Under the pieces are notes generated by a model. It saw only the letters and a list, made by a program, of their open reading frames with translations. It had not been told where the DNA came from and searched no databases. 64,000 bases of DNA. Origin: Nigrospora sphaerica (taxonomy: Eukaryota > Ascomycota > Sordariomycetes > Amphisphaeriales > Apiosporaceae). This document shows positions 34,901-46,454 of the stretch, in pieces. A program made the translations under genes and the position numbers. Numbering within the stretch: position 1 is the first letter of the stretch; the number at the start of each line of letters is the position of its first letter. Where the stretch lies: contig JAGVVL010000002.1 of NCBI GenBank assembly GCA_018287875.1, positions 1,302,001 through 1,366,000 of the forward strand, read 5' to 3'.

Positions 34901-37900
34901 CCCGGCCTTCTCCCGCAACGGTATTGAAGTACACGCAACGAGTCCGCTGCCATAGACGTCCTTGAAGTTCAAGCCGCACTGGCCGCGTATTTCGCTGGGT
35001 GGGACTTGCATGATTTTTGTAACATTACGCAGCAGGATAGTGATCTTCGTGGACTCCGTATGTGAACACGTCGGAGATCGGCTGTTTCCATTGAGACGAA
35101 TATCCTTAATCAAGTTTAGCACACAGCCACAACAGTTCGCCGTACCTCTGGCCATCTGCTTCTTTGCGCCATATTTTAACTACGCCTCGGCTAAAACGGA
35201 CTGTGGATTCGGGCTCGCTATGTTGCCGAAACCCCATAGGAGTGTGCTGTTGGATACCTCGCCAATAGTGGACGCAGTGTTAGGTGTCTCCAAGAATTCG
35301 CGTATAAAGATTGGCCCGCATGGTCGTGGCGAAGACCGGCACTCCCTTAATGTGAGCGCTTTTGAACTTTTAGTCTGACCTTGGCACGACGGTTGGCGCA
35401 ACAGGGAGCTCGATCGGTAGACAGCCTACCTGGACTTCTATCCCTTGAGACGAACATTCAACCTAGGCAAGCACCTCTTCAGACGTCCGGACGAAGCAAG
35501 GTTCGGAAGTCTTGACGTTCCACCGTCAAAAGTCCTTCACGGAGGTGTGGATCGTGATGTAAGACATGGTCCTCAAGAAAAGAGGGATGATACCGGTCAA
35601 TCAACACAGTAAAACGACTGCCAATGACGAGGAACAGGCCGTTACGTGCAATCCAACGTGTTGGTTCACACTGGTCGATACACGGGTCTGCCGTGTTGGT
35701 CGAGTCCGGTATCGCAGAAACGGGCCCTGCGAAGGGACAGAGGCGACAGTACCAGGCCCGTCAACGGCCGCAGCCCCGCCAGCGTCGTCCAAAACGCCGA
35801 CATCTAGCTTGAAGTGAAATGGTCAGGTTTTGGTGGTTTGAGGAGCCGCCTGGCGCGAAGCAACAACGTACGACAGCGGCCCTCTTTGGGCCCGCCGGCT
35901 CCCCCCTTCTACTCGCGCTTCGGCACTACGCGTTTCTCCGTAGCACAGGACGTCGGCTTATTCGCATTGGTAGGCCGGGGCCTCGAGGGTTCCCATGTGG
36001 ACGACGGGCGGGGAGTCAAAAGGGCCGGGCGCTGCTTCCCAACGGGCGATGGGTACTTAGCTGAACCCGGGCTCACGCAAGGTGTCCAAGGAGGTTACAT
36101 ACCTCGAACGTATACCTCAGGACCGTTGGGCTCGCGGGGGTCCCGCCATGGCGGCAAGTTCCCCTAGCTCGATCGCCGAAAATGGTCAGGACAATTCCTT
36201 CCATACTTCTTCCACCAATCTGGATGGCAAAGGGCATGCAAATCTACAACTACCCCACCGTTCAAGGGGGGCCGTCTTGGCTTGCCGTGATAACTGCCGT
36301 AGCTGGGTGGCCCGTTCGCCAAGTGGGAAGCCTCCATACGAAAGGCGAACCAACCTTCAGGTCATTTGTGGTTGCGAGGGCGGCATCGGTGGTGAAGGGT
36401 CAGGAGAAAGACCATTCGCTTAGTTTGCTGACTTGTTCGACAACTCAGTACGCATTCCACCGTCCTCGGCACGTGCCGTCATGTCATGTGGCCCATGTCT
36501 AACTTCTCTCCTTGCCTGCCAAACAGCTCCCGCCACGCGCCTTGTTCTGCGTTGGGTGTTGCCGTGGCTGTGCAACGTAGGGTCTCGTAGGGGTCGTGAA
36601 AGCAGGCCAACTTAGAATTCCCGAAGCGGACTTTGACGCCGAGTTGATGGGGTTTGCATGGCCAACAAGTGACGAAGAAGCCCGGCTGTAACCACGTCGC
36701 ACCCTGTGGGTGGTACTACGCGGTGGTGAAGCCACACATGCAAGACTACGTCTACCCTTTCCTACCTCTGCCAAGGAGGAGGGTTTTTGTCGAGGATAGT
36801 CTTTCAGCCGGCCGGTGCGGACTCGCGGCCTCGCGCCCTCGCATAACTTACATGGTAAGCTGAATGCCGAACCTGGTGTGCGTCCAGATCGTTGTAAGCA
36901 TCAGCGGCAGAGCCCCACATATCCGGCAGGGGGGTCCAGTGCAGATGCCGCCTAAGCTTGTTACGAATTAGTCTCGCGTTCTTGGAGATCGCGACGCGGC
37001 TTTGATCTTTGTCGAAACGAAGATGCCGACAGGTGAGCCGCGCGTATCGAATCAATATTTTCGGACCGTAGAGGGAGCGGTGTACGCACGGCGAGGGCCA
37101 CCAGACGCCCAGAAGCCTAGGCCACAGCTTCTAGACAATGGCTGAGAGCCGTCTGGGATGCAGGAAGGGTATGATGTTTGCCGGTCCATCACGGCTGCTC
37201 CGTCGTGCCGTTGGCTTTCGGCCCGTCTACCGTTGGCGGTAGGAGGGCGGAGGGACAAGGCGACAAGTCAAAAAAGCTTGTTTCCACCACGAGATGGCAA
37301 TGGTTGGGGGGGGGGGGCCCTGGCATGGCCTGGCTCCCTGGGAAAGCCTCCCTGGCTTGATGTGCCGGTCAGTGATGAAAGCTCCCCGGTCGGGCAGCCA
37401 GGTTGTCCATACGCATGGGGAATAGCACAAAGACGTTCCCCGCCCCGCTGTCTCTTTTCCAAACCCGCTCCCGTCGGGGTTATGCCTCCCTTTTCTACTC
37501 GGCCAAGTCCTAAGAGCGAAGGCGCGTCGATCGTGGAGCCGCCCCCGGTCCGCCCGCGGACCACTCCTGTAATACACTCTAGTGCATACCGTGACGCTTA
37601 CGCAGTGAGACGGTCGACATGACGGGGCTGTCGCCATCTTCCTGGTTGTGTTTCCCGTTGTACGCATAAGCCCCTACTAATAGTGGAGAAGACGAGGTAC
37701 ATGCCACGGACACTACGGGACGGACGGACCGGCGTGGCCAACGACGACGTCACCGACTTGAAGCCGCAAAGATCCCGCATCGGCCACACGAAGCCCCTCG
37801 GCGCGACGCGAGAGGAAGGACTGGCTTGGACGGGGCGCTTTCGATGGAAGTGACACTGAAGCCCGCAGAAACGTCGCGACTTCGTCAAAAGGCGAGCGAG

Positions 37901-37919
37901 CATGGCCACATGCCACTAC
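31998..37919. other. Gene-poor region of about 6 kb
   Basis: Promoter of the GYF gene on its left end. Frames are short and alternate between strands; a minus-strand pair at 34856-35155 and 35180-35401 is the least random-looking, but I recognise nothing in it. A run of 12 G lies at 37306-37317. TACCTAAGTAC-type words recur (32909-32922, 33731-33741). No transposase, reverse transcriptase, terminal repeat, tRNA or rRNA was recognised. Confidence 0.5.
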
Positions 37920-37926
37920 TATATAG
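37920..37926 (+). promoter_or_regulatory. Possible TATA element of the NRPS-like gene
   Basis: TATATAG lies about 205 bp upstream of the ATG at 38132. The distance implies a leader of moderate length. Weak evidence. Confidence 0.3.
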
Positions 37927-38131
37927 TCTCGGACGGCCACCGGAGGGGGGAACCCGTTTCCAATGCCAGCAAATAGACTCGTTTTTCAGCATTCCACGAC
38001 TTCTTTTTGATACCCGTCACGTCGCACCTGCCGCGCCGGCAATTCCCTTCGACTACAGAACCCTCGTCAACACGTTATCCGTCTACATTACTTAGTACCT
38101 AGGTCTTTACACAACCCGCAACCGCACCAAT

Positions 38132-41100
38132 ATGGCTGGCTCTCCCTGCAACACCACGGCCAAAAACAACCACGGCAAGCGCTTGATTCCCCACATCGTC
38201 GACCAGCTAGCTCTGGAGGAACCCGAGCGAGAATGCTTCAGCGTACCGCGCTCTTCCGACCCTAAAGATGGCTGGAAGCCTCTTACCTTCAAGGCGCTGG
38301 CGAATGCTATCAACCGATGCTGCCACAAGATCATCGAGCACTGTGGCAAGGCCCCTGAAAAGGCCTTTCCCACCATCACCTACATTGGTCCCAATGATGC
38401 ACGCTACCATGTGAGTTGCCAAAACCACGCCGCCTGCCGAATTTGGCATGTTGTACTGACCAGTCATGGGTTGTAGGTTCTGATGATAGCCGCCGTCAAA
38501 GTGGGCTACAAGGTGAGTTAACCTCGGCCATCCCTTTCCGCTAGATGTCGAGCGTGAAGAGAAGCTGACGGTCAGTTAAATAGGTCCTCTTCATCTCCCC
38601 GAGAAACTCCCAGGAGGCCCAGATCAACCTCTTTGATAAGACCGACTGCCATATGCTGGCCTTTCCCAAGTCCCACCGGGCCATGGTGCAGCCATGGCTC
38701 CAGGAGCGCGACATGAAGGCCGTCGAGGTCGCCTCCCTCGAGGCTTGGTTTCCTGAAGAAGAGGTTCCGCACGTACCCTACGAGAAGACGTTTGAGGAGG
38801 CCGAATGGGACCCTCTCTGCGTCCTGCACACTAGTGGTAGCACGGGTCTCCCGAAGCCCATTGTCGTGCGCCAGGGCATGCTCGCCTGCGGCGACGCCAT
38901 GCACGACCTGCCCGACTTACAAGGAAAACCTTTCTTCCTCCGCACATGGACCGAGGCCAAGAGACACTACTTGCCGAGTAAGTGTGGCCTTGGAATGAAT
39001 CCCGATTGCTCGGCGAGCTCGGCTAACGCAGTCTGGCAGTGCCGCTTTTTCACGCCGCCGGTCTTTACTTGAGCACCATCCTGTGCATCTACTGGGGCAG
39101 TCCCGTGGCTCTGGGCATCGCGGACCGGCCGCTCTCGTCGGATCTGGTCAAGGAATGCCTGCAGCACTGCGACGCTGAGTCGACGTGTTTGCCACCGGCG
39201 ATCCTCGAGGACATGAGCCACAGCCAGGACTACGTCGAAAGTTTGGCCCGCCTGAAGTTTGTCGCGTTCGGCGGCGGTAACCTGACGCGCGAGGCCGGAA
39301 ACAGACTGGTGGCGGATGGTGTTGCCCTGCGGAACATGATTGCCGCGACCGAGTGCTGCCCCTTTCCCATCCACGCCCAGCCCAACCCCAAGCTGTGGCA
39401 GTACTTCGTCTTCAACTCGGACGCTTTCGGCTGCGACTGGCGCAAGTCCGATGGCGAGGACGACGTGTACGAGCAGGTCATCGTCCGCAAGGGGAAGCAT
39501 CCCGGCTACCAGGGTTACTTTTACACCTTCCCCGAGCTTAACGAGGTCTCCACAAAGGACCTGTACAAGCCTCACCCGACTGAGCCCAATCACTGGATCT
39601 ACTATGGCCGCGCCGATAATATTATTGTCTTTTCCAACGGCGAGAAATTGAACCCGGTCACTATCGAGGAAATTGTCGGCGACCACCCGAAACTCACCGG
39701 GGCTATGGTCGTTGGCTCCAACCGTTTCCAGCCCGGCCTGATCATCGAGCCGGCGGTTCATCCCGCAACCAAGGAGGCCGAGAAGGAACTCGTTGACAGC
39801 GTTTGGCCGCTGGTAGTCCAGGCAAACAAGGAAACGGTCGCCCATGGACAGATTGGCCGCGAGTTCATCCGGGTCTCGAACCCCCAGAAGCCTTTCCTCC
39901 GCGCCGGCAAGGGAACTATTCAGCGAGCTGGCACCGTGAAGCTGTACCAGGAGGAGATCGACCGGCTCTATGAGGAGGCCGGCCAGACCACGGACGGCGA
40001 GACACCCCAGCTCGATGTGAGCTCCGAGGAGGCGCTGGCCGAGTCCATCAAGGACTTGTTCCATAACCATCTGGGGGCTTCGGGTCTCGAGACAGACGCC
40101 GACTTCTTCTCGGCCGGCGTCGACTCTATGCAGGTTATTGGTGCCTCGCGCTTGCTCCGGGCGGCCCTCGAGGCTGCTGGCCACCATGCTGACTCCACGG
40201 CCTTGGCCACTCGTGTCATATACGGCAACCCGACTCCGCGAAGGCTGGCAAGCTACATCATGGAGAGGATTGTCAAGGGTGCTAACAACGGGGGCGCCGA
40301 AACCGAGACGGTGGAGCAGCAGAAGGCCATGTCTATTCTCTACTCCAAGTACACCGAGAACCTGCCGGTAGCGCCCAAGGGCCGGCCCGAGGCGCGTGAG
40401 ACGAACCAGACGGTGCTGCTGACGGGATCCACGGGCATGCTGGGTTCGTACATGCTCCACTTCCTGGCCCAGCACCCCGATGTCCAGAAGATCATCTGCC
40501 TTAACCGAGCCGAGGACGGCGGAGCGAAGCAGCAGGCCAAGGCCATGGCCGAGCGCGGCCTGGATACTACCTACGGCGGCGGCAAGGCCGAGTTCCACCG
40601 TATGGACGTGGCCCGCAGCGATCTCGGCCTCCCCAAGGACGTTTACGCAAGGATGCTGAAGGAGGCTGATCGTATCATTATCAACGCCTGGCCAGTCAAC
40701 TTCAACATCCCCGTCGAGTCGTTCGACCCCCATCTCCGGGGGGTGCGCAACATCGGCGATCTCGCCGCCAAGGCAGAGCGACGCGTGGCCGTAGTTTTCA
40801 TCTCGTCCATCGGCACCATTCAAAACTGGGACACCAACAAGGGACTGGTCCCGGAGGAGAAGCTCACAGACTTCAGCATCCCCAACGGTGGTTACGGTCG
40901 CAGCAAGCTCGTTGGCGGCCTCATCCTCGAAGACGTGGCGCGGTCCGCCGATTTCCCGGCTGCCGTGATCCGCGTCGGCCAGATTGCCGGGCCCGAGGCG
41001 GACGCCGGTGTCTGGAACCGCCACGAGTGGCTTCCCAGCATTGTGGCCAGCAGCCTGTACCTGAAGGCGCTGCCCAGCGACCTGGGCTCCATGGATCGTG

Positions 41101-41528
41101 TCGACTGGACGCCGGTGGAGCGGATCGCCAAGATGGTGCTGGAGGTTATCGGCGCGACGCAGCGGGTCGACCCCGAGACCATCAGTGGCTACTACCACGG
41201 CGTGAACCCGGTGGCGACGTCTTGGGGCCGCATCGCGCCCGCCGTGCGCGACTACTACGGCCAGGACCGCCTCCCCGAGACGGTGAGCTTCAAGGAGTGG
41301 GTCGACCGGCTGCAGGCGAGCCAGACGGACGACACCAAGGCCGTCGACAAGAACCCCGGCATCAAGCTGCTCGACAGCTACCGCGCCATGTCCGACGCCG
41401 TCGAGGCCGGCCACCGGCCTGTCGAGCTCGAGACGAAGCGCACGCAGGCGCAGAGCCCTACCATGAGCCGCTGCCAGGCCATCACGCAGGACCTGATGAG
41501 GCAGTGGTGCAAGCACTGGGCATTTTAA
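38132..41528 (+). CDS. NRPS-like adenylate-forming reductase (A-T-R)
   Basis: The model is join(38132..38410, 38477..38512, 38584..38977, 39040..41528), 1065 aa, with introns of 66, 71 and 62 bp, all GT-AG, and a 36-bp second exon. Three domains are visible. Adenylation: LHTSGSTGLPKPIVV (186-200), MPLFHAAGLY, ATECCPFP and YYGRADNIIVFSNGEKLNP. Carrier: FFSAGVDSMQV with the phosphopantetheine Ser599. Reductase: NAD(P)-binding LLTGSTGMLGSYM (Gly699) and the short-chain-dehydrogenase-like Tyr855-x3-Lys859 in GGYGRSKLVGG. Such enzymes activate a carboxylic acid, tether it, and release it as an aldehyde or alcohol. There is no condensation domain. The acid used cannot be read from sequence. The neighbours are not obvious tailoring enzymes, so it may act alone. 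Confidence 0.92.
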
Positions 41529-42723
41529 AGGCCCGCAGTACAGACATGGTTAGGTGTAAGACTTAATGATTCATGATCTTCAGCGATAGTTTTCTTTAAT
41601 TTGGACATAGTTCTCAGACAGGCGGCAACAAAAACTATCAAATTTCTCTAGACGTCTCCATTCCGATGCGACGTGGCTAAAACAGTTGAATAATAATGTT
41701 TATAGACGCTCGCCTTTGATCCTGTGGTAGCTTTCCGCCTCATATTCAACCCGGTCCCTCCCTTCCCGTCACTCACTGCTCGGGGAGGGCGAACTGGTTG
41801 TTTTTGCTAGGGACTGCACCATGGATGGGATAGAACATTCCAATCAAGTTGGAGCCAGTAGCTGGCACTTGGGGTCGACTCCCGCCCAAGAGGTAGTGAG
41901 GAAGAGTGGTGGATTTCATCTTGGTGATTCCGGCCGTTGTATGCTCGGTTGAGGAAGAACAAATCGTGGTGGGTCCGAATGATGCCTGCGCATGTGTTGC
42001 GAGATGTCCGCGAGCCGGGACGAGGGTTTTCTTATATAGAAAATGGCCTGGCATAGTCGCCCCTCATTGCCTTCCCTTCCTGCCGCCTTTCACCCCCATG
42101 ATATACGATGGGAATCCGACGGCTTAGATGGCTCGATTATGGATGGACCAATCGGCGGACTGGCTTTCTGACCATACCAGCAGCATGGATACTGAGCCAA
42201 CCACCAATCATAGCTCGACTTTCCGAGCATGCCCTATAGGGACGTAGCCGGTAACGACTCTGGCACAACAGACAGGAGACTACGATAATCGGGCTCGTTG
42301 TCCAGTTAACGAACTAGCAGTGGCCTCTTCAACGATTACTCGCAGACACAGAAGACAGGTGTGCTTTTCGTGTAATCCCCCTGAAAGTGTCAACCATCCA
42401 GGCTTCGTGTCATCCGACAGATGGTGGAAAGAGAGGGTAGGACTCGGTAAAATTAGATCATCCAGGTCTAGCTGTGTGCCGAAATGTCACCTCTATATCC
42501 GCTTTCCAGCGGTGGCCACCTCTACGGGAATCTTCGCGAGCATGCGCTTTACCCGCTTTACATTTTTCCAACCGCCCATTGGTGACGTGTGTCGATATTA
42601 CCGACCAATGCCCAGCGCCGTCATTCGCCCATTAGCAGCCGTCCGTTTCCCCACGTAACACATGACCCAGCCCCGGACCCTTCCCATCATACCAGCAGGT
42701 GGAAACCGAGTGCCGAGGCATCT
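41529..42723. other. Intergenic region between NRPS-like and SRPBCC genes (convergent)
   Basis: About 1.2 kb with both 3' ends. An open minus-strand frame at 41773-42054 has no recognisable domain. No RNA gene or repeat was seen. Confidence 0.5.
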
Positions 42724-43341
42724 TCACCGACCCTCGACGTAGGCCTTGAGGTCCCGGCTCTGCTGGTCGAACATCTTCTGCAGGTTCTGCCGGAGGGGGA
42801 GGATGAGGGGGGTGTCGAGGCCGGCGTAGAAGGACTCGTAGGAGAGCTGGCGGGTGGAGCCGTCGGCCAGGTCGACGAGGATGTAGGGGTGCTCGGCGTA
42901 GCCGGCGGGGCCCTCGTCGTAGAGCCAGGCGGCGACGGCGGGGCCGCCGGCGCCGGGGGCGCCGGGGTCGAGGACCGAGACGGTCTCGTGACTCGTCGTG
43001 TTGACGAGCGGCACGAGCCCCGTCGTTGTGAATACCATGGGCATGCCGACGTAGACATCGGCCGGCGTGTGCCGCACGTCGGCCGGCACCGCCGCGTCCA
43101 CCACGAAGCTGTTCCACCGCCCGTACGCCCGGAAATCGAGCACGGCCGCGTACACGGCTGCCCGTGGCCGCTCGATAACGATCTCGGAGCACACCGTGAA
43201 GGCTATGTTCTCGGACCCGAACGTCGGCGTCGGGAGCGTGCCCGATGCCTCTTGCGGGCACCGAAGAGACGCCCAGTCGACGGCTTGGGCGCCCAGGGCG
43301 CACATTGCCGCGGGAAGCGCGAGCGGAAGATCCCACTTCAT
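42724..43341 (-). CDS. Secreted SRPBCC/START-like ligand-binding-fold protein
   Basis: Intronless, 205 aa. The N-terminus MKWDLPLALPAAMCALGAQA looks like a signal peptide. The body fits the SRPBCC (polyketide cyclase/dehydrase-like) fold: an opening strand TVCSEIVIERP, the helix AAVYAAVLDFRAYGRWNSF with the usual DFxxYxxW(N) motif, a middle GMPMVFTTTG strand, and a long C-terminal helix (TPLILPLRQNLQKMFDQQSR). The fold binds hydrophobic ligands; no catalytic residue can be assigned. It faces the NRPS-like reductase tail to tail at 1.2 kb, so a shared pathway is possible but not shown. Confidence 0.7.
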   Translation of the reverse strand: MKWDLPLALPAAMCALGAQAVDWASLRCPQEASGTLPTPTFGSENIAFTVCSEIVIERPRAAVYAAVLDFRAYGRWNSFVVDAAVPADVRHTPADVYVGMPMVFTTTGLVPLVNTTSHETVSVLDPGAPGAGGPAVAAWLYDEGPAGYAEHPYILVDLADGSTRQLSYESFYAGLDTPLILPLRQNLQKMFDQQSRDLKAYVEGR

Positions 43342-44110
43342 GTTGGGTTTGCGAAGCTTCGAGTCCTTGGTACTGGCACCGGCTTAGACGACGAGCACCT
43401 TTGTGATCGACGGCGGGTGGCGCTGCGTGTAGAAGCGATCACGCAGGTTGGGCCTACCACGACGTAGTCAATATGCAAGATCAACGCGCCCTTATAATGC
43501 CATCTTTCCCAACCCCGCTCCAAAATCAAAAGCAATGAGTTTCTCCGTACCTGGGCACTAGATTGTGGCGTGTTGTTTACCCGCCTATACCGAACGTGAC
43601 AGGGGTGTCTGCATGTAATTTGTATGTAAGGAAGTATCCATCCAGCTTGTCTTACATGCATAGTGGTCCCTTCGTGGGCGGCGGCAAAGGCAGGCCTAGC
43701 CCAAAGAGCCAAGGCGTGTTTTCCCGACAGCCCCATGTGCATAGGCGATGCAGTGCTGACCGGATGTAAGCGTGACGGGAACGAATCGCAGACCAAGAAA
43801 TGGTCTTGCCAAGTTCTTTCGGCCCGGCTCTGCTCGTTTTGTCGAGTTGAGAGGGCGCCACGATGGAATCCGAGTTTCTCTTGACTGGGCCGCGGGAGCG
43901 AGATCACAGACAAGGCAGCTTCGCAGATTCGCATCGTCGGTGTAAGTTGAGCTGGGACTTGAAATGTGACGGAATCAACTATATATTTGCCAGTGCCTGA
44001 TTTCAGAGGTAAAGCCGAGTGAGGGAGGAACGGACCTCCTTTCTCACGAGTCTCCAATTTCTTCAGATGTCCCTCGCCAAGCAGTTAGCGCTTGCTCATT
44101 TGCAATGCGC
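43342..44110. other. Intergenic region, 769 bp
   Basis: It holds the promoter of the SRPBCC gene and the 3' UTR of the PXB/DUF3818 gene. One minus-strand frame of about 240 codons is open across it, but its composition is not protein-like and no domain is seen. Confidence 0.5.
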
Positions 44111-46161
44111 CTAGGTGAAGGCCGATACGTCTTCTTTACCGATGTAGGCAAACTCCCCTGTCGCGCCGCTGCCGCTGCTGACGGTCGAGACCAAGTCTCG
44201 GAAAACTACGCTAAAACTGTCGACGACGACGGCCACGTCGGGCTGAGAAGGCAATTGCTCTTCGTGAGGGCGGAAGATGCCGTCACCGGCGTCGTCGATG
44301 CCGTCTGAGCCCGACAGCTTCTTCATGTTCTTGACGTCCTTGCCGTGGCGCAAAAAGCCCTGTGGCGTCGCCGGCGTGATGACCGTGTTGTCGAGCAGGG
44401 ACGACCACTTGGCCAGGTAGATGCCCGGCCCGCCGCTGCCCCGCTCCGGCGCCGACTCGAGCACCCCCTGGAGGCGATCGAGAACCGCCTGCATGCGGTC
44501 CATGGACCGCTTTTCGAGGGCATCCAGGTACGCGGCATGGAGATCCAGCGAAGACACGACGGCGCGTTGGATTTGCGGGGGCTGTCTCGCGTACATGAAC
44601 TGAAAATCCCGAGAGAGGGAGCCAGCGCCACCGGCAAGGCCCTGTGTCTCGCTGCCTGGGATTCGCTGGAATGCGCGGAAGCAGTCCTTGATAAACTCCA
44701 GAACCTCGAGGTGGACACTGGGGCAGCTGTTGGACACCTCGTGCAGGAACTTGAACAATGAGCCCTTGTGCTTTCTCAACAGCATGATGTAGTCCTCCAC
44801 CACGGGCAGAGCTCCTGTCTTCTTTTTGGGCTTGCTGGTCTGAATGAAATCCTCGACAAACTTCTGCACCAGTCCGATGTACTTGTGCAATGGGACACTC
44901 GCGTGGACGGCCCGGATCGTGGGCTCGCCCGACATGGCGCAATCCTTAAGTATCGCGGTCAGATAATCTGGCGAGGTATGACACAGGGCCGTGGTGAGCT
45001 TCTCGCGGTCATGGATCGCCAGTCGTGCTGCGTAGTACGCTTGAAGCCTGGCCGTTTGCTCGTCGGTCAACGACACAACCATGCTTTCGCCCTTGGCCCG
45101 GAGAATGGTGACGATGACGGACTCGTGGTCCAACATGCTGTTCTGTCGGACGGTTTCCTGAACGTCGCGGGACGCCTTGACGTGCTCGTCAATGGCGGCC
45201 AAATGATTCTCGTTGAGCCTCGGCTTGGTCTTCTTGATCTTATCAGCAATCTTCTTATAGTCGCCGGCGTCAAAGTTCAGGGCCATCGATATGATTCTGC
45301 CAGTGTGTAAGTAGTCAGCAACGCCGTAGCTGTTAGTTCTGAAATTACGTACTTTTGCATCAAGTTCCCATCGCCGAGCACTTTGCTCTTGCCCAGAAAA
45401 ATCTTCAGCATGGCGTTCATCATGGTAGCCACATTCCCGAGGCGGAGGGTTTGCGCCACTAGGGTCCACGGGTACAACTTGTTGATGTTCTCAATCATGT
45501 TGATCAGGTACTGGCCCTCGGGAGACTGCACAAAGATGTGATGAAAAAAACTAGCCAGGTGCATAATGATGTACTCGATTGAGTCTCCCACCTCGCGGGA
45601 GAAGCGGTCGAAATCCTGGGACTGTCTGGCGTAGAAAAACAAGCGGTCGACGAGATCGCCGTAGACGGCGTCCTGGACACAAAAGTTCCAAGACGCCACC
45701 AAGTCTGTCGCCTGCGTCCGGTCCTCGTCGTAGTCTTCCCAGCGGCTAGCGGAAGAAGTCTCGGTGTTAAAACCGCCCAGTATACCCCGAGCAGCAGCCT
45801 CGGCCACGGCCGCCGTGGCGGTGGCCAGCGTCTTTCTAGTCCCCAGGGAGGCTTTGTCGTAGCTCTCCGAGAGGTTGATCTCGCCTAACCTCTGTAAGAG
45901 GCCCGCCACCTTGACGGTGAACCATTCCTCGGGCAGGAGCCTCATCGGTGGCGCCGGAATGTACAGCTTGTTAAGAAGGAGCTGGGCGATGGGTAATGAG
46001 GATCTGTACCCGGGCTTGGAGCCATGGGTGAAGGGGTAGCCATATTGGGAAACCGCCCCGGCGGTTTTGAATCTCTCGATCTCTCGATATGTCTCGTAGT
46101 GGGTGAGAATGTCCAACATAGCCCGTAGTTGGACATCTGTGAGGCCTTGGGCAGAAGACAT
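44111..46161 (-). CDS. PXB/DUF3818 protein related to yeast Ypr097w, lacking a PX domain
   Basis: The model is complement(join(44111..45296, 45353..46161)), 664 aa, with a 56-bp intron (GTACGT...CAG, phase 2). The N-terminus, LTDVQLRAMLDILTHYETY then REIERFK, is the PX-associated (PXB) domain, and the central part from about residue 270 (IISMALNFDAGDYKKIADKI onward) fits DUF3818. In Ypr097w (Lec1) and many fungal relatives these flank a PX phosphoinositide-binding domain; none is visible here, since residues 120-270 are helical (WNFCVQDAVYGDLVDRLFFY) and lack the PX RR(Y/F) and PxxP patterns. A membrane- or lipid-related role is inferred from the family only. The short form may be a separate paralogue line. 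Confidence 0.75.
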
Positions 46162-46410
46162 GGCGATCCAGGGCGATCAGATTTACAGAGCCTTGGGAAG
46201 CCGAACCAGCGACGGAGGAAAGACCCAGCTCTCGATGAAGGCGCGCAAGGGGGATGACTGCGTTGCCAGGGGAGCCATGGCCGGACTACCGCCGCCGGCT
46301 GCTGGTTATATGTGTTCTCGCGAATGAAGACTACGACGTGGGCGACGGTAGATTAGGTAGGTCGTCGTCCGGTTCGGGCCAGTCAAAGCTGGGGCAGCGT
46401 CCGAGGTGCC

Positions 46411-46454
46411 GCCAGTGCGGTTGTTCTTGCCAGTGCGGTTGTTCTTGCCAGTGC
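46411..46454. repeat. 18-bp tandem repeat, 2.4 copies
   Basis: GCCAGTGCGGTTGTTCTT occurs twice in tandem followed by GCCAGTGC, about 250 bp upstream of the PXB/DUF3818 start. It is a small non-coding minisatellite. Confidence 0.9.

Noticed and set aside
34856..35401. Pair of short minus-strand frames that could be a small two-exon gene
   Set aside because: No clear splice sites joining them and no recognised domain; kept only as a lead.
38967..41516. 849-codon frame antisense to the NRPS-like gene
   Set aside because: Very long, but Val/Leu/Gly-rich with no family match; the sense strand carries all A, T and R motifs.
43338..44057. 239-codon minus-strand frame upstream of the SRPBCC gene
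   Set aside because: Composition is not protein-like and it overlaps the promoter of that gene.
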